A DNA stretch of 64,000 bases from Mycobacterium lacus (GTDB lineage Bacteria > Actinomycetota > Actinomycetes > Mycobacteriales > Mycobacteriaceae): contig NZ_AP022581.1 of assembly GCF_010731535.1 (NCBI RefSeq), positions 3,605,952-3,669,951 on the forward strand, in the 5' to 3' direction. The number at the start of each line of letters is the position of its first letter. Position 1 is the stretch's first letter. A model generated the notes under the pieces. That model had not been told where the DNA came from. It saw only the letters and a program-made list of their open reading frames with translations, and made no database searches. A program made the position numbers and the translations under genes. Shown piece after piece: positions 40,854 through 49,594 of the stretch.

Positions 40854-41501
40854 TCATCTCATCCAGGCGGGTGTGACCGGCAGGCCGTTGTGGTGGCGGT
40901 ACTCGGCAATGGCCTTGAGGGTCTTCATCTCCAGCAGATGGCCCGCGCCGAACATGTCCCAGAAGTCGCCCACCCAGACCGGGCGCTGCGGCGGTGCGGT
41001 TTCTGGATACGGGTTGTGGTCATAGAACGGGTGGTGGCAATTGGTCCACAGCACAACCGAACCGGGCTTGTCGAGGACCACCTGGGCGTCGACGACGCGC
41101 ATCATGTAGATCATCCACAAGTGCTTGCCCTGGTCCCACGCGCAGTGGTAGTCGACGGTGCGTGCTTCCGCGTTGGCGATCGTGCGGGTGTAGATCTTGG
41201 TCTCCGAGCCGAGCCGGTCGTAGGCCAGCCACAGGCCAGGTTCGTCGGTGGGCGTGAAGCCGCGAAGGCTGTAGGTCCACTCCTCGAGGCTGCGGGTGTC
41301 CGCCATGTACTCGAACAGCTCGTCGGGCGGGCAGTCGATGAAATCGTTGACGGTGCAGTACTCACCGAAGACTTGATGGTGTGGGTAGACGGACCGCATC
41401 ATCTCCATGATGATCGGGGTGGCCTTCTCCCGCGGGCTGGTCTCGATCCGAGTTACCCCGTCGATGGGGGTGGGGATATCCTCAAGCGCTGGCAGTGACA
41501 T
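40854..41501 (-). CDS. SRPBCC (START-like) domain protein
   Basis: The 215-residue protein starts MSLPALEDIPTPIDGVTRIE. The pattern FIDCPPDELFEYMADTRSLEEWTYS resembles the start of polyketide cyclase/START-type ligand-binding domains. Conserved polar residues (VDYHCAWDQGKHL, and NCHHPFYDHNPYP) could form a cavity or metal site. Its start overlaps the thiamine-diphosphate enzyme gene by 20 bases. The job is probably binding or cyclising the operon product. Confidence 0.75.
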   Translation of the reverse strand: MSLPALEDIPTPIDGVTRIETSPREKATPIIMEMMRSVYPHHQVFGEYCTVNDFIDCPPDELFEYMADTRSLEEWTYSLRGFTPTDEPGLWLAYDRLGSETKIYTRTIANAEARTVDYHCAWDQGKHLWMIYMMRVVDAQVVLDKPGSVVLWTNCHHPFYDHNPYPETAPPQRPVWVGDFWDMFGAGHLLEMKTLKAIAEYRHHNGLPVTPAWMR

Positions 41502-43248
41502 TCGTTCGGCTCTCCTTCGCGGCTGGAATCTCGTCTGTGGCAGGAGCTTTGATTGATGTCTTGGCGAGAAACGGTGCAAACGGGGGAATTTCGTCGGCGG
41601 CACACTCGACGCTGACCACCGCCGGGCCGTCGACCTCGAGGGCCGCGCGCACAGCGGCGGCAAATCCGTCGAGGTCCGTGACGTCCACGGATGTCAGGCC
41701 CGGGAACATTGCCGCCAGACCGGCACCCAGCCGGCTGGAACGGAACCGGTTGTAGCTGTAGAGATCGTCGTAGAACAGCTGTTCGCGGGTCACGCACATG
41801 GCGTGGGCGTTGTTGTTGAGCAAGACAAACGTCACCGGAAGCCGGTACTGCACCGCGGTGTGTATCTCCATGCCGTGCATGAAAAACGCGCCATCCCCGG
41901 CGACTACCACGGTGCGCCCGGCGGGCCGTCCGGTGTTCGCGCGCCCGAACGCCATGCCGATGCCGGCGCCGAAGCTGTAACCCATCCCTCCCATGCCGAG
42001 CGCGACCGCGAACCGGCCACCCCGCCGGGCCGGCAAGTAGTGGACCGCGGACGCGCCGGTGTTGCCGGCGTCGACCACGATGTCCGTCCCGTCGGGCAGG
42101 GCGCCGTCCAGCACCGCCATGGCGTCGCGGTAGCGCACACCCGCTCCGACGAGGGGTGGGGGCGTCAGCTCGGTCCGGTGCACCACATCGGGCACGCGCA
42201 GTCCGGTTGGCCGTCCGGGTCCGGACAGGGCGTGGGTCAGCATGCGCAGCGAACCGCGCAGGTCGTCGGTGTGCACGTGGGTGCACGGGACATACGGCGT
42301 TGCGGAGCCGATCGAGACCGTTCGCACCGCCGCGAGCGCGTCGTCCAAGCCGGTGCGCGCCGTCACCGACAATCGAGTGCCGACCACCAGGCACACGGCG
42401 CTGGCCGCCACCGCTTGGGCCACGCCCGGATTGCCCATCACGCCGGTAACCCCCAGCGCCGACGACGACCCGCAACCGGGCGTCCCGGCGACATCCTTGG
42501 CGTCGGGAACGGTCGCCACCCGCGCGCGCAACACCGCGCGCAGCGCTTCGAGCTCGGCCCGGGCGTCGTCACGGGCCACCTGCTCGCCCACGATGATCGT
42601 GACCGGACCGTTCGCGTGGCGCAGGACCTGGGCTATTGGATGCGGGTTGCCGATGGGTCGCAGGTCCTGCGTGGTACGGCTGGCCCGATAACCACCCCAA
42701 TTGACATCGACATATCCCTGCTGAATGTCCTTGGGCAGCAACAACACCGCCGGGCCCCCGGTGCGAGCCGCGGCGACGGCCCGGGGCAGCGCCGAGACGA
42801 TGTCCGACGGCGTGACCACCCGCTCGCACGACAGCGAGACCGCCGAAAACACCGCCTGGGCATTCAGCGCCCCGTTGCAACCGCTCATGTCCTGAAAGCT
42901 GCCCCGGCCGTCCATTGTGGTGGGGGCTTGGCCGACCAGGGCCAACACCGGAACCCGGCTGGCCAACGATTCACCCAGGCCCGCAACGAGATTCAGCGCG
43001 CCGCCGCCCGAGGTCGACGCCACTACTCCGAGGCCGGAACCTAGCCCGGCCCCGCTGCGGCTGTACCCGTCAGCCATCGTGGCGGCGGAGAACTCGTGCT
43101 TGGCCAGCACCGCGGTGATATCCGACTGGAAGTGCGCCGCATCGTACAGATCCTCGATGTTGGCGCCGTCCACCCCGAAAATGTGGTCGACTCCAAGTGC
43201 CGCGAGGTGCTCAACGATGTGGTCGACCACCCGGTGCGTCCTGGGCAT
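41482..43248 (-). CDS. thiamine-diphosphate-dependent enzyme (acetolactate synthase-like fold)
   Basis: The 588-residue protein has the Pyr-domain catalytic Glu E52 (LAKHEFSAAT) and the ThDP motif GDG at 451-453 followed by NNN at 478-480. This is a POX/AHAS-type decarboxylase or carboligase. No pairing small subunit is nearby, so branched-chain synthesis is unlikely. It is the first gene of the five-gene operon, starting 57 or so bases after a SigL-type promoter, with a GGAGGAG ribosome binding site. Confidence 0.88.
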   Translation of the reverse strand: MPRTHRVVDHIVEHLAALGVDHIFGVDGANIEDLYDAAHFQSDITAVLAKHEFSAATMADGYSRSGAGLGSGLGVVASTSGGGALNLVAGLGESLASRVPVLALVGQAPTTMDGRGSFQDMSGCNGALNAQAVFSAVSLSCERVVTPSDIVSALPRAVAAARTGGPAVLLLPKDIQQGYVDVNWGGYRASRTTQDLRPIGNPHPIAQVLRHANGPVTIIVGEQVARDDARAELEALRAVLRARVATVPDAKDVAGTPGCGSSSALGVTGVMGNPGVAQAVAASAVCLVVGTRLSVTARTGLDDALAAVRTVSIGSATPYVPCTHVHTDDLRGSLRMLTHALSGPGRPTGLRVPDVVHRTELTPPPLVGAGVRYRDAMAVLDGALPDGTDIVVDAGNTGASAVHYLPARRGGRFAVALGMGGMGYSFGAGIGMAFGRANTGRPAGRTVVVAGDGAFFMHGMEIHTAVQYRLPVTFVLLNNNAHAMCVTREQLFYDDLYSYNRFRSSRLGAGLAAMFPGLTSVDVTDLDGFAAAVRAALEVDGPAVVSVECAADEIPPFAPFLAKTSIKAPATDEIPAAKESRTNVTASA

Positions 43249-43315
43249 CTGCTCTCCTCCGCAAGGCCGCTACGCGGCCCCCCCTCGTCGCGGGGCTAAT
43301 CGAGACGATGCCTGT

Positions 43316-43343
43316 AACACGACGCGCAAGCGCGTTCAGTTCA
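43316..43343 (-). promoter_or_regulatory. SigL-type promoter of the thiamine-diphosphate operon
   Basis: On the minus strand TGAAC (43343-43339) and CGTGTT (43321-43316) are 17 bases apart. The known SigL consensus is TGAACC near -35 and CGTGTC near -10. The element begins 16 bases after the rslA stop and puts the start site near 43307, about 60 bases before the first codon. A hairpin GGCCGC-GTA-GCGGCC lies in the leader. A second TGAAC follows at once at 43338-43334, with a shorter spacer. Confidence 0.75.
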
Positions 43344-43358
43344 CCTCCGGTGCACGGT

Positions 43359-44123
43359 TTACAGCGAGCGCTGCAGCAGAACCTGTCCGCTATCAGCGGC
43401 AACGACCTGCACGGCGGCGATCTGGTCGACCGGTGTTGAGATGCTGCCGGCCGGCGTCGCTGTGTGTCCGGGCTCGGCCACCCAGGTCGCCAGCCGGGTC
43501 GTGCTACCGTCGCGACCCACCACGACCATCGCCAGCGTGTCGTGGTGAGCAGTCGGCGGAGCCAGGCAGACGCATCGCAGGTTGATGAACGTCCCCCAAT
43601 GCTGGCTGGTTAGTGAAACCGTCGAGGTCAGCAGGTTCGTCCCAACCTGTGCCATCGGCTGTGCGGACACGGTCGCCTGTTGCGGGGCCGTCCCGGAGTG
43701 GCCCGCAACGCCCACCAACACACCGATCCCCAGCACCACGGCCGCGGCGGCCGAGGCCAGCCACGTCGTTATGCGGCTACGGCGACGACGCCAACGCACC
43801 GTTGCCAGCAACGACGGAAGTAGCTCCGGCGACACCGGAGGTGTTGCGGCCGTGGCGCCGGACTCGTTGATCGCGGCCACGACTTCACGGTCGAGCTGCG
43901 AGAGTAGCGCCGGCACACCACAGAGTTCCGCGACGGCCTCCCGGCACGCCGGGCAATGGGCCATGTGTGCCTCGAATTCGCGGCGATCGGCGGCGGACAG
44001 CGACCCCAACACGTACGCGGCATCCCACATCGCATAGGGGTGGTTACCACCCGTCGACACGTTACGTACCCCGTAGTCGCCGGGCGGGCCAAGTCCTCGT
44101 AGCGGCGTCGTCATGTCATTCAT
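43359..44123 (-). CDS. rslA: anti-sigma-L factor RslA
   Basis: The 254-residue protein has the zinc-binding anti-sigma motif with HMAHCPACREAV (H-x3-C-x2-C) near residue 55 and one membrane segment (about ITTWLASAAAAVVLGIGVLVG). An extracytoplasmic domain with paired cysteines (LRCVCLAP) follows. It binds SigL and releases it under oxidative stress. It lies 78 bases downstream of sigL, as in H37Rv. Confidence 0.95.
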   Translation of the reverse strand: MNDMTTPLRGLGPPGDYGVRNVSTGGNHPYAMWDAAYVLGSLSAADRREFEAHMAHCPACREAVAELCGVPALLSQLDREVVAAINESGATAATPPVSPELLPSLLATVRWRRRRSRITTWLASAAAAVVLGIGVLVGVAGHSGTAPQQATVSAQPMAQVGTNLLTSTVSLTSQHWGTFINLRCVCLAPPTAHHDTLAMVVVGRDGSTTRLATWVAEPGHTATPAGSISTPVDQIAAVQVVAADSGQVLLQRSL

Positions 44124-44201
44124 CTCCTGTCACCCTCAAGCATTCGGAGCCGACAGCCGTGCGGATGGGACCGGAATGGCCCCCAAAAATAAGCATTGCC
44201 G

Positions 44202-44735
44202 TCATCGTGTGACTCCAAGTTCCTGCAGAGTGAGCCGCAATGCCCGCACGGCATAGTGTAATCGCGACTTCACTGTTCCCTCCGCTATTCCTAGGTCTGA
44301 TGCAATCTGGGCGGTGGTCCATCCGCGGTAGTAGGACCGGTCGATCACGGCGCGATGCTCGGCGGACAGCTGGGCCATCGCGTCGGCGATCAGCAGCCGG
44401 TCCAGCGCCGCGTTCACCTCGTCCGGCGTGGACTGCTCGGGCGCGCCTTCCTCGTCGGTCGAGCCGACGACATTGCGGAACCGTGCGCTGCGCCGGTCGT
44501 CGATGATCATGTTGCGAGCGACCGTGAACAACCACGCCCGTGCCGACCGCTCCGTATCGCCGATCACTTCCGGATGCTGCCACGCCCGCAGCAGCGTCTC
44601 CTGGACGACGTCCTCCGCCTGGCTGGCGTCGCCCGTCAGCCGCAGTGCATAGCGCCACAACACCGCGGCATGCTCGTCGTAGAGCGCCCGCATGAGAGCG
44701 GCTTCTGCAGCCGCACCGCCGGCTACGCGGGCCAC
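44202..44735 (-). CDS. sigL: ECF sigma factor SigL
   Basis: The start chosen is the GTG preceded by GGGAGGTGATC, giving 177 residues, the known SigL length. Region 2 is RYALRLTGDASQAEDVVQET then RAWLFTVARNMIIDDRRSAR, and region 4 is LSAEHRAVIDRSYYRGWTTAQIA then GIAEGTVKSRLHYAVRALR. It is held by RslA. An upstream GTG at 44759 overlaps the -10 element and would add eight codons. Confidence 0.96.
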   Translation of the reverse strand: MARVAGGAAAEAALMRALYDEHAAVLWRYALRLTGDASQAEDVVQETLLRAWQHPEVIGDTERSARAWLFTVARNMIIDDRRSARFRNVVGSTDEEGAPEQSTPDEVNAALDRLLIADAMAQLSAEHRAVIDRSYYRGWTTAQIASDLGIAEGTVKSRLHYAVRALRLTLQELGVTR

Positions 44736-44754
44736 TCGATCACCTCCCGCTACT

Positions 44755-44782
44755 GACACGAGTGGAGTAGATGTTTAGTTCA
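44755..44782 (-). promoter_or_regulatory. SigL-type autoregulatory promoter of sigL
   Basis: TGAAC (44782-44778) and CGTGTC (44760-44755) are 17 bases apart on the minus strand. This matches the SigL consensus and positive autoregulation known for sigL. The -10 element overlaps the upstream alternative GTG, supporting the shorter SigL start. Confidence 0.8.
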
Positions 44783-44825
44783 GCCCCGCCGCGGGTACAC
44801 CACGTCGTTTTTGCCCGTGATCGCG

Positions 44826-45626
44826 TTATGCCCGCGTGAGCACGCGGGGTCCGCCCTCGGTCACCGCCACGGTGTGTTCCCAGTGTGCCGCCCGGGACCC
44901 GTCGGCGGTGGTGACCGTCCATTTGTCGTCGAGCACCACCGTCTTACGGGTTCCCAGCGTCAGCATCGGTTCGATGGCGAGCACCGAACCGGGGGCCAGC
45001 AGGGGGCCGCGCCCCGGGGCGCCCTCGTTGGGGAGGAAAGGATCCATGTGCATCTGCCGGCCGATGCCATGTCCGCCGTAGCCATCGACGATCCCGAACG
45101 CTCGCCCGTAGCGAACCTCGGCGGCGCGCGTGGCGGTTTCGATGGCATGGGCGACGTCGGTCAGTCGGTTTCCGGCGATCATCGCCGAGATTCCGGCCTC
45201 CAGCGCTTTCCTGGTCGCCAGCGACAGCGCCTCGTCGGCGGGGATCAGGGTGCCCACCCCAATGGTGATCGCGGCATCGCCGTGCCAGCCGTCCAGGACC
45301 GCGCCGCAGTCGATGGATACCAGGTCGCCGGGTGCGAGGATTTCAGCGGCGGACGGGATGCCGTGCACCACCCTGTCGTTGACCGAGGCGCAGATCGACG
45401 CCGGGTAACCGTGATAGCCCAGGAATGACGGTGTCGCACCGGCTTCGCGGATCACCGATTCGGCGATTTCGTCGAGACTCAGGGTGGATACCCCGGCGAC
45501 CGCGGCCGCCCGCACCGCTTCCAGCGCGGCGGCGACGACGGCGCCGGCCGCGGCCATCGCGTCGAGCTCGTCGGGGGTGCGCTGTGGCACGACTCTGCGA
45601 CTTCGGAGTCGTACCAGGGTGCGCAT
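44826..45626 (-). CDS. mapA: methionine aminopeptidase, type I
   Basis: The 266-residue M24 peptidase shows the metal ligands in [18 protein letters not shown] (two Asp), GHGIGRQMH (His), and EPMLTLG and [11 protein letters not shown] (two Glu). It removes N-terminal Met from new proteins. It follows adk by two bases in the secY-adk-map operon. Confidence 0.95.
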   Translation of the reverse strand: MRTLVRLRSRRVVPQRTPDELDAMAAAGAVVAAALEAVRAAAVAGVSTLSLDEIAESVIREAGATPSFLGYHGYPASICASVNDRVVHGIPSAAEILAPGDLVSIDCGAVLDGWHGDAAITIGVGTLIPADEALSLATRKALEAGISAMIAGNRLTDVAHAIETATRAAEVRYGRAFGIVDGYGGHGIGRQMHMDPFLPNEGAPGRGPLLAPGSVLAIEPMLTLGTRKTVVLDDKWTVTTADGSRAAHWEHTVAVTEGGPRVLTRA

Positions 45627-45628
45627 GG

Positions 45629-46231
45629 CTACCGTCCCAGCTGTGATGAGCGGCGACCCGCCGCACCCGGCTCCGCCGGGCTTGCGATCACCCCTAGGGC
45701 CCGCAGCGCGCGGGCGAAGACCTCATCCAGGCTGCCGACGGCATCGACGGTTTTGAGCTGATCGCGGTAGTAATCCAAGAGGGGCGCGGTCTCGTCGCGG
45801 TAGACCTTCATTCGGTTGAGGATGACGTCGTCGGTGTCGTCGGCGCGGCCGCGCCCTTTGAGCCGTTGCAACAACTCCTCTTGGGACACGCGGAACTCCA
45901 GCACCGCGTCGATGTCGGTGCCCCGGCGTCCCAGCATGTCGTGCAGCGCCTTGGCTTGCTCGAGCGAGCGTGGGTACCCGTCCAGGATGAATCCGTTGGC
46001 CGCGTCGGGATTGTCGAGGCGGTCGTCGACGAGTTGGTTGGTCAGGTCGGAGGGCACCAGGTCCCCGGCATCCAGGTAGCGCTTGGCTTCCACGCCGAGC
46101 TTGGTGCCGTTGTCGATGTTTTGCCGGAACAGCTCGCCGGTGGAGATCTGGGGGATCTCGAGCTTTTCGGCCAGCTTCTGCGCCTGCGTCCCCTTGCCCG
46201 CCCCCGGCGGTCCCAGCAAAACGACTCTCAC
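45629..46231 (-). CDS. adk: adenylate kinase
   Basis: The product is 200 residues with the P-loop [16 protein letters not shown], the NMP site ISTGELFR, and the LID-lacking short form ([12 protein letters not shown]). It starts at a GTG overlapping the secY stop by four bases. The C-terminus carries about 18 extra residues ([19 protein letters not shown]) relative to the usual mycobacterial end near RALRALG. Confidence 0.95.
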   Translation of the reverse strand: MRVVLLGPPGAGKGTQAQKLAEKLEIPQISTGELFRQNIDNGTKLGVEAKRYLDAGDLVPSDLTNQLVDDRLDNPDAANGFILDGYPRSLEQAKALHDMLGRRGTDIDAVLEFRVSQEELLQRLKGRGRADDTDDVILNRMKVYRDETAPLLDYYRDQLKTVDAVGSLDEVFARALRALGVIASPAEPGAAGRRSSQLGR

Positions 46232-47553
46232 TTGAGGAACCCTTCGTAGTTGCGCTGCATGAGCTGACTCTCGATCTGTTTGACCGTATCCAAGCCGACG
46301 CCAATCATGATCAGAACCGCCGTACCCCCGAAGGGTAGATTTTGCACCGCTCCACCATTGCCGATCTGGAGGAACAGGTTGGGCAGCACCGAGATCACGC
46401 CTAGGTAGATCGAGCCCGGCAGGGTAATCCGGCTCAGCACGAAGCGCAGATAGTCGGCGGTCGGCCGTCCCGGCCGAATGCCCGGAATGAACCCGCCGAA
46501 CTTTTTCATCTCGTCGGCACGCTCGTCGGGGTTGAAGGTCACCGACACGTAGAAGTAGGTGAAGAAGATGATCAGCCCGAAGTAGATGCCGATATAGACC
46601 GCGTTGCCCGGGTCGGACAAGTAGCTGCCGACGAATTTGTCCCACCAGCTGTTACCCAGACCGCCGCTACCGCTGCGGATCAGCTGGGTGATCAGGTGCG
46701 GAATGTAGATCAGCGAGGACGCGAAGATGACCGGGATAACGCCGGCCTGGTTGACCTTGAGCGGCAGATACGTCGACGTTCCGCCGTACATGCGCCGGCC
46801 CACCATGCGCTTGGCGTATTGCACCGGGATACGGCGCTGGCCCTGCTCGACGAACACCACGCCGACGATGATGATCAGCGCGGCCGCGCAGACGGCGGCG
46901 AAGATGACCCCGCCCCGGCTTTCCAGGATGCTCTGCCCTTCGGCAGGAATGCGGGCGGCGATGCCGACGAAGATCAGCAACGACATGCCGTTGCCGATGC
47001 CGCGTTCGGTGATCAACTCGCCCATCCACATCACCAGCGCCGCACCGCCCGTCATCACCATCACGATGACGACCAGGGTGAAGATGCTCTGGTCGGCGAT
47101 GATGTCCAGCGAGCAGCCCTGCAGCAGCCCGCCGTTGGCCGCGAGCGCAACGATGCTGGTGGCCTGCAGGATGGCCAGCGCTATCGCCAGGTAGCGCGTG
47201 TACTGCGTCATCTTGGCCTGACCGGCCTGGCCCTCTTTGCGCAGTTCTTCGAACCTGGGAATGACCACCGTGAGCAGCTGCACGATGATGCTGGCGGTGA
47301 TGTAGGGCATCACGCCCACCGCGAACACCGTCAGTTTGAGCAGCGCGCCGCCGGAGAACAAGTTGATCAGCGAGTAGATCTGTCCGGCTTCGCCACCGCT
47401 GGCCTCTTTGATGCACTGCTGCACGTGCGGGAAATTGACACCGGGCGACGGCAGCGCGGCACCGACGCGGTAGAGGATGACAATGCCCAGCGTGAAGAGG
47501 ATCTTCCGTCTCAGGTCGACTGTTCGCAGCGATGAGATGAAAGCCGAGAGCAC
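46228..47553 (-). CDS. secY: preprotein translocase subunit SecY
   Basis: The 441-residue protein starts at a GTG with CAGGAGGAAG upstream, giving [21 protein letters not shown]. About ten membrane segments are visible. [17 protein letters not shown] and [21 protein letters not shown] motifs ([15 protein letters not shown]) are typical of SecY. The length matches that of M. tuberculosis. It leads the secY-adk-map operon. Confidence 0.97.
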   Translation of the reverse strand: MLSAFISSLRTVDLRRKILFTLGIVILYRVGAALPSPGVNFPHVQQCIKEASGGEAGQIYSLINLFSGGALLKLTVFAVGVMPYITASIIVQLLTVVIPRFEELRKEGQAGQAKMTQYTRYLAIALAILQATSIVALAANGGLLQGCSLDIIADQSIFTLVVIVMVMTGGAALVMWMGELITERGIGNGMSLLIFVGIAARIPAEGQSILESRGGVIFAAVCAAALIIIVGVVFVEQGQRRIPVQYAKRMVGRRMYGGTSTYLPLKVNQAGVIPVIFASSLIYIPHLITQLIRSGSGGLGNSWWDKFVGSYLSDPGNAVYIGIYFGLIIFFTYFYVSVTFNPDERADEMKKFGGFIPGIRPGRPTADYLRFVLSRITLPGSIYLGVISVLPNLFLQIGNGGAVQNLPFGGTAVLIMIGVGLDTVKQIESQLMQRNYEGFLK

Positions 47554-47801
47554 TCTTCCTCCTGCGGCTGGGTCATTCCGGGGGTCCCGCGTCACGCGCC
47601 CAACCCGCAGGCAAGGACGTACGGCGTCGCGCGTCAAACCGTGTACGAGACTAACAGCCGACCCGGGTAGGCCCTTTCCCGGCCGCCGCCGTGCCGTAGG
47701 CGAGGTGTACAGTTTCGGCCAGCTCGTTATATTGGCTAAGTAAGAGATTTTGCGCACGAAAGGTCGGACTGGCCTCTCGGCCGAGCCGACCTAGGAGAAC
47801 C

Positions 47802-48707
47802 ATGACACGTACCCCTCGAGACAGCTGGGATCTGGCTTCGAGCGTTGGTGCCACGGCCACGATGGTCGCCGCCGCCCGCGCGCTGGCCAACGAGGAGGCC
47901 AGCCCGATCATCAACGACCCGTTCGCGGCGCCATTGGTGCGGGCAGTCGGCCTCGACTTCTTCACCCGCCTGGTCGACGGCGAACTCGCTGCTTGGGCGG
48001 CCGACGGTGCCGAGCGCGACTTGCAGATGGTGACGGATTCGATCGCGGTGCGCACCCGCTTCTTCGACGAGTTCTTCCTCGACGCCGCCCGCGGCGGCGT
48101 TCGCCAATCGGTGATTCTGGCCGCCGGCCTCGACGCTCGGGCATACCGGCTGCCCTGGCCGAGCGGCAGTGTGGTGTATGAGCTCGATCAGCCCGAGGTT
48201 GTCGAGTTCAAGACCACCGCGATGTCGACCCTGGGCGCCGTTCCGGCGGCGGACCGGCGAACGGTCGGCGTCGATCTGCGCGACGGCTGGCCGGCCACGT
48301 TGCGCGACAGCGGATTTGACGATGCGAAACCCGCCGCCTGGAGCGCGGAAGGCTTGCTGATGTACCTTCCGCCCGAAGCCCAGGATTGGCTCTTCGACAA
48401 CATCACCGCGCTCAGCGCGCCAGGAAGCCGCCTGGCCACCGAATACCACCCCGACTCCGGCCCCACGATGACTGAACGCGCCCGAGAGTTCAATCAGCGT
48501 TGGGTCAACTTGGGTTGTGACATCGACCTGTCGGGGCTGTTCTACGACGGTGAGCGCAGCAATGTCGTCGACTACCTCACCGGTCGAGGCTGGCGGGTGA
48601 CCACCAGGCCACGCCGGGAGCTGTTCACCGATTACGGTCGGGTCTTCCCGGACGACGAGATGTCCCAGCTCCGCAACGTCGTCACCGTTACCGCAACGCT
48701 GGGATAG
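47802..48707 (+). CDS. SAM-dependent methyltransferase, mycobacterial LCM-like family
   Basis: The 301-residue protein has the family start [19 protein letters not shown], then NDPFAAPLVRAVG, the SAM site [29 protein letters not shown], and WSAEGLLMYLPPEAQ. It resembles leucine carboxyl methyltransferases (TIGR00027) and Rv0731c. It is divergent from secY. The upstream AT-rich TATATT and TAAGTAA bases may be the promoter. The substrate is unknown. Confidence 0.9.
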   Translation: MTRTPRDSWDLASSVGATATMVAAARALANEEASPIINDPFAAPLVRAVGLDFFTRLVDGELAAWAADGAERDLQMVTDSIAVRTRFFDEFFLDAARGGVRQSVILAAGLDARAYRLPWPSGSVVYELDQPEVVEFKTTAMSTLGAVPAADRRTVGVDLRDGWPATLRDSGFDDAKPAAWSAEGLLMYLPPEAQDWLFDNITALSAPGSRLATEYHPDSGPTMTERAREFNQRWVNLGCDIDLSGLFYDGERSNVVDYLTGRGWRVTTRPRRELFTDYGRVFPDDEMSQLRNVVTVTATLG

Positions 48708-48770
48708 GACGCGGCACCGCCGTATTGGCCGTGCCGCGCTTGGCGCGGTGTTGCGCCGACCGAAAGGTGA

Positions 48771-48830
48771 CTAGCCCGACGACGGCGAGCGCCGGGACGG
48801 CGCGAGAAACGAGTCGGGCAGTCGGCCTAG
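48771..48830. repeat. 60-bp direct repeat, copy 1
   Basis: The unit starts and ends in CTAG (CTAGCCCGACGAC to GTCGGCCTAG) and differs from copy 2 (49535-49594) at only three positions. It contains GCCCGAC and GTCGGGC as an inverted pair, so it can form a hairpin. It lies between a methyltransferase gene and the acetyltransferase gene. Confidence 0.85.
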
Positions 48831-48872
48831 AGCGGTGGCGCGATACGCGCGGTCTCGTTCTACGCTTATGCA

Positions 48873-49538
48873 ATGACAGATCACGACCAGACCGCAGCCC
48901 GTCGAGAGATCGCAGACGCCCTGCTCGCCGCGCTGGAACGCCGGCATGAGGTCGCCGACGCCATCGTCGAGGCCAAGAACAAGGCCGCTGCGGTCGAGTC
49001 GATAGTGACCTTGCTCGGCACCTCCCACCTAGCCGCCGAAGCAGTAATGAGCATGTCCTTCGACCAGCTCACCCAGGATGCGCGCGAGAAGATCCTCGCC
49101 GAGCTTGACGACCTGAACAAACAGCTCAGCTTCACCCTTAGAGAGCGTCCGGCTAGCTCGGGCGAGACCCTCGAGCTTCGCCCGTTTTCCGCCGAAGAGG
49201 ACCGCGACATCTTCGCCGCGCGCACCGAGGAGATGGGCGCCGCTGGCGACGGATCCGGCGGCCCGGCGGGCAGCGTCGACCAAGAGATCCGTGCGGCGAT
49301 GAAACGTATCGACGACGAAGAGGCCGCGTGGTTCGTGGCGGTCGATTCCGGGCAGAAGGTCGGGCTGGTGTTCGGCGAACTGGTCCACGGCGAGGTGGAC
49401 GTGCGGATCTGGATCCACCCCGAGCACCGCAAGAAGGGTTACGGCACCGCCGCGCTGCGCAAATGTCGGTCGGAGATGGCGTGGTGTTTCCCCGCCGTTC
49501 CGATGGTCGCCCGCGCGCCCGCGGCCAACCCCGGCTAG
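48873..49538 (+). CDS. GNAT-family acetyltransferase with helical N-terminal domain (Rv0730-like)
   Basis: The 221-residue protein starts MTDHDQTAARREIADALLAA. Residues 1-95 are helical and include MSMSFDQLTQDAREKILAEL, similar to the hinge region of gyrase/topoisomerase A subunits. The C-terminal part holds the acetyl-CoA motif WIHPEHRKKGYGTAAL. Its stop codon TAG lies inside the left end of the second 60-bp repeat. The acetyl acceptor is not known. Confidence 0.8.
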   Translation: MTDHDQTAARREIADALLAALERRHEVADAIVEAKNKAAAVESIVTLLGTSHLAAEAVMSMSFDQLTQDAREKILAELDDLNKQLSFTLRERPASSGETLELRPFSAEEDRDIFAARTEEMGAAGDGSGGPAGSVDQEIRAAMKRIDDEEAAWFVAVDSGQKVGLVFGELVHGEVDVRIWIHPEHRKKGYGTAALRKCRSEMAWCFPAVPMVARAPAANPG

Positions 49539-49594
49539 CCCGACGACGGCGAGCGCTGGGACGGCGCGAGAACGGAGTCGGGCAGTCGGCCTAG
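49535..49594. repeat. 60-bp direct repeat, copy 2
   Basis: This is 57 of 60 identical to copy 1. Its left CTAG supplies the TAG of the acetyltransferase gene and its right CTAG supplies, on the other strand, the TAG of the sugar kinase gene. It therefore sits exactly between two convergent genes and may act as their shared terminator. Confidence 0.85.

Noticed and set aside
44736..44759. Longer SigL start at GTG 44759
   Set aside because: It overlaps the -10 element of the autoregulatory promoter and the downstream GTG has a better ribosome binding site and gives the known length.
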